Shown here one piece after another: positions 1 through 8,451 of a DNA stretch of 64,000 nt. A program made the translations under genes and the position numbers. This stretch comes from an uncultured Algimonas sp. GTDB lineage: Bacteria > Pseudomonadota > Alphaproteobacteria > Caulobacterales > Maricaulaceae. The DNA is taken from positions 62,001 to 126,000 of the forward strand of contig NZ_CANMJB010000003.1 of NCBI RefSeq assembly GCF_947498175.1. Reading direction: 5' to 3'. The first letter of the stretch is position 1; every line of letters starts with the position of its first letter. Under the pieces are notes generated by a model that saw only the letters and a list, made by a program, of their open reading frames with translations, was not told the DNA's origin and did not search any database.

Positions 1-137
1 GCACCGTCCTGCACCCAGGTGCCGATCAGCCCGTCCTGGTCCGGTCCGACCGACCCGTTGCAGGCCGCCAGAACAGTCAGCCCCAGCCCGGCAACCAGCC
101 CGATGATCGCCCCGCGAATCGTCTTCGGTATCGGCAT
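1..137 (-). CDS. Putative lipoprotein, 5' part only (cut by window start)
   Basis: The ATG at 137-135 opens a frame that runs off the window edge, giving 45 residues. The N-terminus is a textbook lipoprotein signal: a basic start (MPIPKTIRG), a hydrophobic stretch, then the lipobox VLAAC, so the mature protein should begin at that Cys and be membrane-anchored. The visible mature part contains DGLIGTWVQDG, which resembles the opening of small lipocalin-like or META-type lipoproteins, but too little is present to name a family. It starts 2 bases after the methyltransferase stop, so the two are probably co-transcribed. Confidence 0.6.
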   Translation of the reverse strand, partial: MPIPKTIRGAIIGLVAGLGLTVLAACNGSVGPDQDGLIGTWVQDG

Positions 138-139
138 TT

Positions 140-758
140 TCACTCCCCGCGCGTCGCCGCGCCCCAGTAATTGTAACTCAGCACCTTGGGTCCCGGCACA
201 TACATCTGTTCCAGTCTTGCAAGGCTCAGGCCCGCATGGGCGAACAGGGCCGGAATGTCGCGGCCCGAATGGCAACCGCCGGCGATGCGCGTCCAGAGCG
301 GGTCGATGCGCCGTTGCCAGCGCGCCACGCCCGGATCCGGCGCGCGGCCATGTTCGGTGAACAGGATTTCGCCGCCGGGGCGCAACACACGCGCCATTTC
401 GCGCAAGGCCGCGACCGGGTCGGCAATGGTGCAGAGCGCGTAGGTGACGACGACCGTATCGGCGCTGGCGTCGCCGAGCGGCAGCGCTTCGCCGGACAGG
501 CCGAGCCGGTCGACCGGAAAATCGCAGGCGGCGGCGCGCCGCCGCCTTGGCCCAGATCGCATCGTCCGGATCGATGCCCGTGACGCGCGTAACGGTCGAC
601 GCGTCGTAGAATGGCAGGTTCAGACCCGATCCGATGCCGATCTCGACCACCTCGCCCCGGGCCTGCGGCACGATCTTCGCGCGCTGCCGGGCGATCGGCT
701 TGGTGCCGCAAGCCAAGTCGAGCAGGCGCGGCAGGATGGTCGTGCTGTAGAACCCCAT
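140..758 (-). pseudogene. Class I SAM-dependent methyltransferase, frameshifted
   Basis: Two adjacent reading frames together make one methyltransferase of about 205 residues. The upstream frame starts at the ATG at 758 (MGFYSTTILPRLLDL) and holds SAM motif I (VVEIGIGSGLNLPFY) and the acidic-loop region GIDPDD. The downstream frame ends at 140 and holds ALPLGDASADTVV, RVLRPGGEILF and the C-terminal YVPGPKVLSYNYWG block. The frames break at 527-546, a perfect 20-bp GC palindrome. One extra base, or two missing ones, would separate them. This may be a true mutation or a sequencing/assembly error in a difficult tract. The family resembles small-molecule or lipid methyltransferases of the UbiE/Methyltransf_11 type; the substrate is unknown. 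Confidence 0.65.
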
Positions 759-856
759 GACGGCCCGCTTAGCCGGGCTGGCCATCCGCCGCCAGACAAT
801 CGGCCCGTCACGGCGTTTTGACTGGGCAGCGGCACGCAAGAGGCTATGAATGATCC

Positions 857-1858
857 ATGACCGATCCGATGCCCTCTTCCCCCGACAAGCTCCGTGTCGC
901 CGTGGCACAGCTGGCCACCGTCATGCTCGACCGGCGGGCCGGGATGGAGCGCGTCCTGTCCGCCATTGCAGATGGCAAATCGCAGGGCGCGGATCTGATC
1001 TGTTTTCCCGAGGCCTACCTGCCCGGCTATCCGTTCTGGCTGTCGGACGGCCACGGCGCGCGGTTCGACGACGATCGCAACAAGCGTCTCTTCGCCCATT
1101 ATGCCGATCAGGCCGTGACGATCGAGGACGGCCATCTGGACCCGATCTGCGACGCCTTGCGCGAAGCGGACATGGCGGCGTGGTTGGGCATCGTGGAGCG
1201 GCCGCGCGACCGGTCGGGCCATTCGCTCTATTGCTCCTATGTCCATATCGACGCTGAGGGCCGGGTCCGCTCCGTCCACCGCAAACTGCAGCCGACCTAT
1301 GAGGAGCGGCTGGTCTGGAGCCCCGGGGACGGACACGGGCTGGTCACGCATCGGATCGGCGCCTTCACGACGGGCGGGCTGAACTGCTGGGAGAACTGGA
1401 TGCCGCTGACGCGCGCCGCCCTCTACGCGCAGGGTGAGGATCTGCACGTGGCGGGCTGGCCCGGCAATCGCCGCAACACCGAAGACCTGACACCGGTCCT
1501 GGCCAAGGAAGGTCGGTCCTTCGTGGTCAGCGTCTGCGGCGTGATGCGGCGCGACGACGTGCGCGACGACATGCCGGAGGCGGACTTCGTGCGGGAGGCT
1601 GTCGGAGACATGTCGGCCGATGGCGGGTCTTGCGTCTGCGCGCCTGACGGGTCGTTCCTGCTGGAACCCTGGGTCGGCAAGGACGGGACTGGCAAGGACG
1701 GGACTGGCGTGAAGACGGTTGAGATCGACGCGGCACGCGTGCGCGAGGAACGCCAGAACTTCGATCCCAGCGGCCATTACTCCCGGCCCGACGTAACCCG
1801 TCTGCATGTGGACCGCACCCGCCAGAGCCTTGCACGGTTCGACGACGGCACCGATTGA
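857..1858 (+). CDS. Carbon-nitrogen hydrolase, nitrilase branch
   Basis: A 333-residue member of the nitrilase superfamily, cytosolic, which hydrolyses nitriles or amides through a covalent thioester. The catalytic triad is visible: Glu52 in FPEAYLPGYP, Lys143 in HRKLQPTYEE (with the helper Glu150) and Cys177 in GGLNCWENWMP. The motif spacing and the LPGYPFW start match aliphatic/aryl nitrilases better than ureidopropionases or Nit-type amidases. An in-frame 15-bp tandem duplication at 1676-1705 gives GKDGTGKDGT in the C-terminal part. The start at 857 has the best-placed ATG, with an upstream out-of-frame ATG at 846 ignored. The gene is divergent from the methyltransferase. The natural substrate cannot be read from sequence. 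Confidence 0.85.
   Translation: MTDPMPSSPDKLRVAVAQLATVMLDRRAGMERVLSAIADGKSQGADLICFPEAYLPGYPFWLSDGHGARFDDDRNKRLFAHYADQAVTIEDGHLDPICDALREADMAAWLGIVERPRDRSGHSLYCSYVHIDAEGRVRSVHRKLQPTYEERLVWSPGDGHGLVTHRIGAFTTGGLNCWENWMPLTRAALYAQGEDLHVAGWPGNRRNTEDLTPVLAKEGRSFVVSVCGVMRRDDVRDDMPEADFVREAVGDMSADGGSCVCAPDGSFLLEPWVGKDGTGKDGTGVKTVEIDAARVREERQNFDPSGHYSRPDVTRLHVDRTRQSLARFDDGTD
1676..1705 (+). repeat. 15-bp perfect tandem duplication inside the nitrilase gene
   Basis: The unit ggcaaggacgggact occurs twice head to tail, at 1676-1690 and 1691-1705. It is a multiple of three, so it adds five residues (GKDGT) without breaking the frame. It lies after the catalytic core, in a surface-type Gly/Asp-rich segment. 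Confidence 0.95.
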
Positions 1859-1925
1859 TGTTGCGCCGCGTTAAGAAATCCCTAGTCCGGAGTCAGGACG
1901 CTTCCGCAAACCCGAAAGGACGATC

Positions 1926-2270
1926 ATGAGCAAGCTCGACGAAAAGGTCGGTCAGTATATCGACGAAGTCAGAGGCACGCTGGGCCTGGAGCCCGACGTG
2001 GACCTGATCCGCAAGGTGGCCGAGGGCTTAGGCCCGTCCATCCACAATGCCGACGCCTCGCGCGTCGCGGCCAGCGATCCCAAGGAAGTCGAAACCGTCA
2101 AGCGCAACTTCCTGATGGGCAAGCTCGGCCTGGACGACAGCGACGATCTGGACCGCCGCCTGAAGAAGGTCATGGACATGTATGCCGAGAAGTCGCGGAC
2201 CAAATACCGCGCCGTGGTCTATTATCTGCTGACCAAGGAATTCGGCAAGGACAGCGTCTACGACAGCTAG
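1926..2270 (+). CDS. DUF2853 family protein
   Basis: A 114-residue, highly charged cytosolic protein. It matches the DUF2853 family along its whole length: an N-terminal amphipathic part (MSKLDEKVGQYIDEV), the central GLGPSIHNADAS and VKRNFLMGKLGL blocks, and the C-terminal KYRAVVYYLLTKEFGKDSVY signature. The function of the family is unknown. An aaaggacgatc purine-rich leader precedes the ATG. It stands alone, 3 bases before the stop of the convergent carboxylesterase gene. Confidence 0.9.
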   Translation: MSKLDEKVGQYIDEVRGTLGLEPDVDLIRKVAEGLGPSIHNADASRVAASDPKEVETVKRNFLMGKLGLDDSDDLDRRLKKVMDMYAEKSRTKYRAVVYYLLTKEFGKDSVYDS

Positions 2271-2273
2271 GCG

Positions 2274-4022
2274 CTATTCTTCCGCCACGGCTTCGGTCGT
2301 GGCCTGACTGTCCTGCGCGGGCGTCATGGGCGCCAGCGCATCCAGCTTGATCCGCAAGCCTTCATAAAGCGCATCCAGTTTTTTCCCGCGAATGTCGGTT
2401 TCGACCTCGGCAACCGGGCGGTCCGTATTGGCGGAAAAGTGCATCCAGTTTTCCCCGGCATGCTGCGGCCAGTCCGGCAGGCCCGGACCGTTGGGGTCGC
2501 CGTCTTTCGCGAAGCTGGCCCAATAATCCGCCATCAACTCCGTCAGCGCTTCGTCATCCTCCGAAAGACCCAGCACCGCTTCGTGGCTGTCGAACACGAA
2601 GGGGATTTCGGCGGCGTGGAACGCGCCGACGGTCTGGTCCTCCGATGGCGGCACGCGGGAGAAGAAATAGGTCCAGCTCGGTGCGCCCGTGTCTGCCACC
2701 TTGCGCGCCGCGAAACGGACATTCACGCCAAAGATCTCGTCGCCCATCATCTGCGTGCCGGCCTCTTCGAAATCGATGTTGAAGCCATACATGGTAACGA
2801 GCGACTCCGCGCCTGTCGGAAAGACGTCCTTGAACTTTGCGACCAGCGCGTCTGCAGTATCGTCCGCGTCTTCCGGTATGACGGTTTCGAGCCAGACGGT
2901 CGGCTGCGGATCGTTCGGAAAGAAGAGTGTGCCTTCGTCGGCGTTATAGCCCGCCAACATCGGCACGGCATTGATGCGGCCCTGATCGAAGACCTTCCCG
3001 ACATTGAGCGGGAAGACCACGCCGTCGCGCACATGGTGAAAGCCGTCGGCCATCTCTTCGGTGATGACGGCCTGGATGTCGTCGGCCGGAACGGCGCGCA
3101 GCTCCGCCGCCGTCGGATCGTCCAGTCCCAGCGCGTCCGCGACCTTGACGCCCGTCGCGTGACCGGACGGCCAGCCCGTCTCTGCTGCCAGACCGTCATC
3201 GTCCAGCTGGCTCATGTGATAGGTGGATGCACCCGATTGCAGGATCGCGCGGTGGAATAGGCCGTCGGCCATCGGTGTGCTCATCAACTCGGTGACGGAC
3301 CAGGCGCCTGCGCTTTCGCCGAAGATCGTGACGCGGTCCGGGTCGCCGCCATAGGCTTCGATATTGTCTCGCACCCATTCCAATGCCGCGATCTGGTCCA
3401 GCGTACCGTAATTGCCCGATACGCCGCGCGGATCGGCTTCAGATAGGGCCGGGTGGGCGAAATAGCCGAACGCGCCGAGGCGGTAATTGATCGTGACCAG
3501 AACCACCCCGCGCTCCGGCAGGCCGTCCGCCTGGTAATAGTCGAAATCGCCGGAGCCGAACTGGTGCCCGCCGCCATGGATCCAGACCATGACCGGCAAG
3601 TCTTCGGCCTTCTTGGGTGCGCGGACGTTCAGATAGAGGCAATCCTCGCTGACCGGGGGCGGGTCCATGGCGGCCACGACGCGCTTGATGGCGACGCTCT
3701 TGATCCAGGACAGGCCGTGCCCGTCGATCAACCGGTCGAAGAAGTCCCCTTCCACGTCGGTCGCCTGCATGCAGCGCGTCCCGAACCGGCTCGCGTCGCG
3801 GATCTCGGTCCAATGCGCGGCGGGCGCGGGCGGCGCCCAGCGCAGATTGCCGACGGGTGGGGCGGCGTAAGGAAGGCCTTGATAGCTGACGTTGGCGGAA
3901 TTGCCGGGCGAGACGATGCCCTGCACCGGGCCTTGCGGCGCGTTCAGGACGGGGCCGCGGTCCGGCGCGGCGGTACAGGCCGCGATCGAGAGGGCGGCGA
4001 GAGCAGTGAGAAACGGGCGCAT
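2274..4022 (-). CDS. Type B carboxylesterase, lipoprotein
   Basis: A 582-residue alpha/beta hydrolase of the carboxylesterase/cholinesterase family (PF00135). The chosen start at 4022 gives a lipoprotein signal (MRPFLTALAALSIAAC, lipidated Cys16). An upstream in-frame extension to 4295 would bury it and overlap the next gene. The oxyanion loop HGGG is near 149-152, the nucleophile Ser237 lies in GESAGAWSV, and the C-terminal His is in VGAFHAAEIPFVFD, with an acidic residue of the triad between them. It is expected to hydrolyse carboxylic esters outside the cytoplasm. The C-terminal tail (DSQATTEAVAEE) is an unstructured add-on. Confidence 0.88.
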   Translation of the reverse strand: MRPFLTALAALSIAACTAAPDRGPVLNAPQGPVQGIVSPGNSANVSYQGLPYAAPPVGNLRWAPPAPAAHWTEIRDASRFGTRCMQATDVEGDFFDRLIDGHGLSWIKSVAIKRVVAAMDPPPVSEDCLYLNVRAPKKAEDLPVMVWIHGGGHQFGSGDFDYYQADGLPERGVVLVTINYRLGAFGYFAHPALSEADPRGVSGNYGTLDQIAALEWVRDNIEAYGGDPDRVTIFGESAGAWSVTELMSTPMADGLFHRAILQSGASTYHMSQLDDDGLAAETGWPSGHATGVKVADALGLDDPTAAELRAVPADDIQAVITEEMADGFHHVRDGVVFPLNVGKVFDQGRINAVPMLAGYNADEGTLFFPNDPQPTVWLETVIPEDADDTADALVAKFKDVFPTGAESLVTMYGFNIDFEEAGTQMMGDEIFGVNVRFAARKVADTGAPSWTYFFSRVPPSEDQTVGAFHAAEIPFVFDSHEAVLGLSEDDEALTELMADYWASFAKDGDPNGPGLPDWPQHAGENWMHFSANTDRPVAEVETDIRGKKLDALYEGLRIKLDALAPMTPAQDSQATTEAVAEE

Positions 4023-4092
4023 GGCGCCCGCTTGGGGGCAGGCGGGCGGCAGGTCAAATGACTGCCACGTCCTGCAAGCCTGTAATGCCGGT

Positions 4093-4320
4093 CTAGGCGA
4101 TTCCGTCCCGGACGATCGCGTTGAACTGGCTGTCCTGCATCGACGGGGCGTCCTTGGTTTTGGCCGCGACCGCATAGTCGCCTTCGGCGTAATCGCCCAG
4201 TTCCTTGGACAGGCTGCGCGGCATGGCGCAGGATCCGTCGGCGCAATCACTCGTCGGATTGTCGGGCAGGGCGGCCGAATAGGCCGTCTGTTCATCGGGT
4301 GCGATGCGGTTGGGGGTCAT
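4093..4320 (-). CDS. Small acidic hypothetical protein
   Basis: A 75-residue protein starting at the ATG at 4320, directly preceded on its strand by a good Shine-Dalgarno (AAGGAGAC, 7 bases away). It is hydrophilic, with no signal peptide or membrane segment. It contains two cysteines close together (SDCADGSCAMP) and a C-terminal acidic/polar region. I do not recognise a family. It lies 70 bases upstream of the carboxylesterase on the same strand, and could share its transcript. Confidence 0.6.
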   Translation of the reverse strand: MTPNRIAPDEQTAYSAALPDNPTSDCADGSCAMPRSLSKELGDYAEGDYAVAAKTKDAPSMQDSQFNAIVRDGIA

Positions 4321-4437
4321 TGTCGTCTCCTTGTCTGTCGGCCTGGCACGGCCGGTTGAAAGGATAACGGAAAGCCCCTGCGAAGGGTTGCAGCGACAAG
4401 TCGTCATCGCCCGGATTCGGAGTCGGGAGTTAAAAAG

Positions 4438-5079
4438 CTAGAACAAGGCGCCCTGAATGCCGTCGAGCACGAATTGCGCCGCCAGCGTGGCCAGAAGAAC
4501 GCCCAGCACGCGCGTCAGCACATTGGTGAACGTCTTGCCCATCAGCTTTATCAACCCACCCGCCAGCAGGAAGCTCACCAGCGTGATCAACAGCACCGTC
4601 AAGAGCGCGACCAGAACCGAAATCTCGCCGGCCGGACCGACATCGTCGCCCTTCATCAGCAACAGCAGGGACGCCATCGTGCCCGGTCCGGCGATCATCG
4701 GGATTCCCATGGGAAAGACGCTGATGTCTTCGGGATCCCCGATGTCTTCCAGCAGGTCTTCGGCCCGGTCCTCGCGCTTTTCGGTGCGTTTTTCGAAGAC
4801 CATGTTCAGCCCGATGATGAACAGCATGACCCCGCCGGCGATGCGCAACGCGTCCAGGCTGATGCCCAGCTTGCCGAACAGCCATTCGCCGACGAAGGCG
4901 AAACCGAACAGGATGATGGCCGCGACGCCGACCGACTTGTAGGCCATGGCGCGGCGGTGCGCCTTCGACGTGCCTTGCGTCAGTGTCGCGAAGATCGGCG
5001 CGCAGCCGGGCGGATCGATGATCACGAACAGCGTCGCAAAGGCGGACGCGAAAACGGCCATGTCGAACCAGGCGGACAT
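4438..5079 (-). CDS. marC: MarC family integral membrane protein
   Basis: About 213 residues from the ATG at 5079 (MSAWFDMAVFASAFATLFVIIDPPG); an ATG at 5091 is also possible. The six hydrophobic segments and the signatures FVIIDPPGCAPIF, ALRIAGGVMLFIIGLNM, VFPMGIPMIAGPGTMA and LGVLLATLAAQFVLDGI are those of the MarC/UPF0056 inner-membrane family. Despite the name, MarC in E. coli was shown not to confer multiple antibiotic resistance; its transport role is unknown. A charged cytoplasmic loop (EKRTEKREDRAEDLLED) is longer than usual. It is divergent from the S9 peptidase gene, with about 90 bases between the starts. Confidence 0.85.
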   Translation of the reverse strand: MSAWFDMAVFASAFATLFVIIDPPGCAPIFATLTQGTSKAHRRAMAYKSVGVAAIILFGFAFVGEWLFGKLGISLDALRIAGGVMLFIIGLNMVFEKRTEKREDRAEDLLEDIGDPEDISVFPMGIPMIAGPGTMASLLLLMKGDDVGPAGEISVLVALLTVLLITLVSFLLAGGLIKLMGKTFTNVLTRVLGVLLATLAAQFVLDGIQGALF

Positions 5080-5170
5080 GCGCGGCCCCATAGTCGCGGC
5101 CATCGGTCGCGGCAAGCCTTGTGGCCGTCCCGCCCTTGCATGGCTGCCTTCCGCATGCTGCAAGAGGGTC

Positions 5171-7120
5171 ATGAAGATACGGACCCTGCTTTGCGCCTCT
5201 CTTTTCGCCGCCGCGTGCACCGCGGAGGCGCCGCCGGAGAGCGGCGCGGACATGCAGGACAAGCCGGACGCCGCCGTTGCGGCGGAACCGACCGCGCTGT
5301 CCCATATGGAGCCATCACCGTCGGACGCGGATCTCGACAGCGATGTCGCGCCCTATGTCCTGGCGCGCGGAGCCGGGCCGTCGCGTCTCTCGCCGGACGG
5401 GCGCACCATCGCCACGCGCCTCTCTTTGACCGGCACGCGCCAGCTCTACGTGATGGACGCGACCGCCGACGATCCGAAAACGACGCTGCTACAGATCTCC
5501 GAAGGCTCCGGGATCACCTTTTTCGAATTCTCGCCGACGGGAGCCTTGATCTACGGCGCGGACAATAATGGCGACGAACGGGAGAATTACTGGCTGGTCG
5601 AACCGGACGGGGACGGTTGGACGAAGCCGCGCCTGCTCCTGCCCGCGACCGATCAGGGCTTCCGGTCCTTTGGCGGGTTCACGGCCGATGGCGGCACGGT
5701 CGTCTATAGTTCGACGGAGCGCAACGGGCTCGACTACGATATCCATACCGCCGATGTAGCGACGGGTGAGACGGCGCTCGTGTTCGAAGGCCGTTACGGC
5801 AATTTCGTCCAAGCCGTCGCGCCGGACGGATCCACCGCCATCATCAGCGAAACGGTCGGCGAGGACAGCGACAGGCTGTTCGTCCTCGATCTGGAAACGG
5901 GCGAGCGCACCGTGCTGTCCGATCCGGACCCGCGGGCCAACCACACCGATGCGGGCGTGCATTATCTGACGACCGACCGTATCGTGCTGGCGACCAATCG
6001 CAGCGGTAAACATGCGGCCATCGAAACGTTGGAGCCCGACGGATCGTCCAGCAAGCTGGTCGCACGCGACGCCGATGTGGACGGCCTGGAGGTTTGCGAC
6101 GACCATATTGCCTACACGCTCAACCGAGACGGGTTTTCGGAGCTCTTCATCCAGGGCGGCGTGGAGCAGAATGTCGACGGCCTGCCGCAGGGCGTCTATT
6201 CGATCGACTGCACGGACGAGACCTTGCTGGTCCGCATTTCCGCGTCGAACATTCCGGGCGATCTCTACGCCGTCGATTTCGACAGTCTGACGCCGCGTCG
6301 TGTTTTCGCCTCCGACTATGACGATCTCGATCCGGCCTCGCTGATCTTGCCCCAATCCGTGCGTATCCCGGCGCGCGACGGCGTCGAGCTGCAGGGATTG
6401 CTCTACCTGCCAGACGGCGTCGCCGGACAACCGCCCGTGGTCTTCATGGTCCATGGCGGGCCGACGGCGCAGTCACGGCCGTCCTACAACGCCACGGTCC
6501 AGTATCTGCTCTCGCGCGGCATCGCCGTGTTCCAGCCCAACGTGCGCGGCTCGACCGGGTTCGGCCGGACCTATGTGACGCTGGATGACCAGCGCAAGCG
6601 CCTCGACAGTGTGCGCGACCTGGTCGACATGCTGGACTGGCTGGACGCGGACGGGCGCGTCGATACATCGCGCGCCGCCGTGCAGGGTGGGTCCTATGGC
6701 GGCTACATGGTCAATGCCGTGCTGGCCGACTATCCCGACGCCTTCGATGCGGGCGTGGCGCTGTTCGGCGTGGGCGACTGGGTCACGGCGCTGGAAGTGG
6801 CCAGCCCCGCTCTCAAGGCCAGCGACCTGATCGAATATGGCGACATCGCCGATCCGGAATGGCGTCGCTTCTACGAAGAGATTTCGCCCATAGCCAAGGC
6901 CGGCAATATCCGCGTGCCGGTCCTCTACAGCCATGGGGCGATGGATCCGCGCATCGACAAGCACGAGACCGAAGTGATGGTCCGTGCGCTTCGCGACAAC
7001 GGCATTCGGGCCGACTATGTTCTCATTCCCGATGAAGGCCATGGCTGGCGCAAGCTGTCCAACCGGCTTTGGTACGAGCGCGTCCAGGCAGACTTCCTGG
7101 AAGAGGTGTTGGGCGACTGA
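5171..7120 (+). CDS. S9 family peptidase (prolyl oligopeptidase type), lipoprotein
   Basis: A 649-residue secreted serine peptidase. The start at 5171 gives a lipoprotein signal ending AAAC (Cys16); longer in-frame starts upstream lack one. The N-terminal ~370 residues form WD/beta-propeller-like repeats (SPDGRTIATR, EFSPTGALIYG, FGGFTADGGTVVYSS). The C-terminal hydrolase domain has VHGGPTAQSRP, Ser in GGSYGGYMV, Asp in HGAMDPRID and His in DEGHGW, the triad of the DPP/acylaminoacyl-peptidase branch. It should cleave short peptides in the periplasm or at the membrane. It is monocistronic: a REP-like hairpin and an empty stretch follow. Confidence 0.9.
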   Translation: MKIRTLLCASLFAAACTAEAPPESGADMQDKPDAAVAAEPTALSHMEPSPSDADLDSDVAPYVLARGAGPSRLSPDGRTIATRLSLTGTRQLYVMDATADDPKTTLLQISEGSGITFFEFSPTGALIYGADNNGDERENYWLVEPDGDGWTKPRLLLPATDQGFRSFGGFTADGGTVVYSSTERNGLDYDIHTADVATGETALVFEGRYGNFVQAVAPDGSTAIISETVGEDSDRLFVLDLETGERTVLSDPDPRANHTDAGVHYLTTDRIVLATNRSGKHAAIETLEPDGSSSKLVARDADVDGLEVCDDHIAYTLNRDGFSELFIQGGVEQNVDGLPQGVYSIDCTDETLLVRISASNIPGDLYAVDFDSLTPRRVFASDYDDLDPASLILPQSVRIPARDGVELQGLLYLPDGVAGQPPVVFMVHGGPTAQSRPSYNATVQYLLSRGIAVFQPNVRGSTGFGRTYVTLDDQRKRLDSVRDLVDMLDWLDADGRVDTSRAAVQGGSYGGYMVNAVLADYPDAFDAGVALFGVGDWVTALEVASPALKASDLIEYGDIADPEWRRFYEEISPIAKAGNIRVPVLYSHGAMDPRIDKHETEVMVRALRDNGIRADYVLIPDEGHGWRKLSNRLWYERVQADFLEEVLGD

Positions 7121-7141
7121 AGGCACGATCCATCCCCTGTC

Positions 7142-7169
7142 CTCATACCGGCCTGATCCGGGATGAGGG
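7142..7169. repeat. REP-like palindrome downstream of the S9 peptidase
   Basis: CCTCAT-a-CCGG pairs with CCGG-g-ATGAGG across a 6-base loop. There is no proper T-tract, so it is a poor intrinsic terminator. The CCGG...TGATCCGGGAT core resembles the small dispersed palindromes common between alphaproteobacterial genes. No second copy was noticed in this window. Confidence 0.45.
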
Positions 7170-7350
7170 GAATTTCACGGATGGGGCTGAGGGCCGACCC
7201 CATACTGGGCCATCGTTGTCTGACCGGCGTTCGGGGCATGGCGAGTAGAACATCTGCCTGCTGAATCCGTGAGGGCCGTCACCAAAATTCTCAAATCAAT
7301 CAATTCGCTATGTCGCCAATGACCTCGACTATCTCGACAATCCATAAAAA

Positions 7351-7370
7351 GATATCATATTGATATCATA
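7351..7370 (+). promoter_or_regulatory. Two phased 9-bp direct repeats, candidate operator of the SPFH operon
   Basis: GATATCATA occurs at 7351-7359 and again at 7362-7370, an 11-base period, so both copies face the same side of the helix. They end 22 bases before the SPFH start codon. Ribbon-helix-helix proteins such as Arc and MetJ bind tandem sites of this kind, and the second gene of the operon looks like an Arc-type protein, which makes autoregulation a reasonable inference. Confidence 0.5.
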
Positions 7371-7392
7371 GTTTAGGAAAGGAAATGACGAT

Positions 7393-8265
7393 ATGGTCGA
7401 GATAAGGGAAAAGGATACGAAATCGATTTCAGGCATACCGATGGTGCTTGTGTTGCTCGTTCTGGTCGCGGCGGGCCTCTATCAAATCGCTATAGGCATC
7501 GGCGACGATGCGCTCATCCTCATCATCGCGGGCTTCGCCTTCGTCGCTCTGGCGGCGACGCTGTTGGCCGGCCTTTACACGGTCGCGCCGAACCAGTCGG
7601 CCGTGCTGTCCCTGTTCGGCAAATATGTCGGGACAGTCGATGAGCAGGGCCTGCGCTGGAACAACATCTTCTACACCAAGAAGAAGGTTTCCAAGCGCGT
7701 GCGCAACTTCGAGTCCGGCAAGCTGAAGGTCAATGAGCTGGACGGTTCGCCGATCGAGATCGCGGCCATCGTGGTCTGGGAAGTGTCGGATTCGGCCGAA
7801 GCCGTCTTCAATGTCGATAATTACGAGTCCTTCGTGCAGATCCAGAGCGAAGCCGCCATCCGTGCCATGGCGACGAGCTACCCTTACGACCAACACGAGG
7901 ACGGGCAGATCAGCCTGCGCTCCCATCCGGACGAGATTTCCGAGCGCTTGCGCGTCGAAATCCAAGACCGTCTGGCCAAAGCCGGGATCCATGTGATCGA
8001 GAGCCGCATCTCGCACTTGGCCTACAGCCCCGAAATCGCCGGGGCCATGTTGCAGCGCCAGCAGGCCGGGGCCATCATCGCCGCGCGCAAGAAGATCGTC
8101 GAAGGCGCGGTCGGCATGGTCGAGGACGCGCTCGCGGAACTGAAGTCCAAGAACATCATCGATCTTGATGCGGAACGCCGCGCGACGATGGTGTCCAACC
8201 TGCTCGTCGTGCTCTGTTCGGACAAGGCGACCCAGCCGGTCGTGAATACGGGCAGCCTCTACTAG
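7393..8265 (+). CDS. SPFH (band 7/stomatin-like) domain membrane protein
   Basis: A 290-residue protein with two N-terminal hydrophobic segments (about residues 16-36 and 40-66) followed by an SPFH domain: [25 protein letters not shown], the beta-rich core ([21 protein letters not shown]), and the helical part [31 protein letters not shown]. The ending ([26 protein letters not shown]) matches the short prokaryotic SPFH group found with Arc-like partners. SPFH proteins oligomerise into membrane rings or cages and organise partner proteins; the specific client is unknown. GGAAAGGAAA serves as ribosome binding site. First gene of a three-gene operon. Confidence 0.88.
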   Translation: MVEIREKDTKSISGIPMVLVLLVLVAAGLYQIAIGIGDDALILIIAGFAFVALAATLLAGLYTVAPNQSAVLSLFGKYVGTVDEQGLRWNNIFYTKKKVSKRVRNFESGKLKVNELDGSPIEIAAIVVWEVSDSAEAVFNVDNYESFVQIQSEAAIRAMATSYPYDQHEDGQISLRSHPDEISERLRVEIQDRLAKAGIHVIESRISHLAYSPEIAGAMLQRQQAGAIIAARKKIVEGAVGMVEDALAELKSKNIIDLDAERRATMVSNLLVVLCSDKATQPVVNTGSLY

Positions 8266-8271
8266 CGGGAC

Positions 8272-8451
8272 GTGGCCGACAAGAAGTCATATCCCCTACG
8301 GATCAGCGCCCCCGTGCTCGACGCGATGCGGCGCTGGTCCGACGACGAGCTGCGCTCGCTCAATGCACAGATCGAATATGTCCTGCGCGACGCGTTGAGA
8401 AAGAGCGGTCGGCTGAAACCAAACGACAACGGTGATGGAGACGAGGAATGA
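8272..8451 (+). CDS. Arc-like ribbon-helix-helix small protein
   Basis: A 59-residue protein read from the GTG at 8272, 6 bases after the SPFH stop, preceded by gcggga. The pattern KKSYPLRISAPVLDAMRRWSDDELRSLNAQIEYVLRDALRKSG is that of Arc-type ribbon-helix-helix domains: a short beta strand with alternating side chains (YPLRIS), helix A, then the SLNAQIEYVLRDAL helix B. The C-terminus is acidic (NDNGDGDEE). It probably dimerises and binds DNA, with the phased repeats at 7351-7370 as a likely target; alternatively it could act as a protein partner of the SPFH protein. Its stop overlaps the next start (ATGA). Confidence 0.75.
   Translation: MADKKSYPLRISAPVLDAMRRWSDDELRSLNAQIEYVLRDALRKSGRLKPNDNGDGDEE

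Larger units (their letters stand above)
7121..7392. other. Intergenic region with hairpin and AT-rich promoter zone
   Basis: Between the S9 peptidase and the SPFH operon. The first part holds a palindrome (7142-7169); the last ~110 bases are sharply AT-rich for this genome and carry two phased direct repeats just before the SPFH start. I see no open frame with coding character here. Confidence 0.6.

Noticed and set aside
4438-5079. MarC as a multidrug resistance determinant
   Set aside because: The E. coli homologue was shown not to affect antibiotic resistance; only membership of the family is supported.
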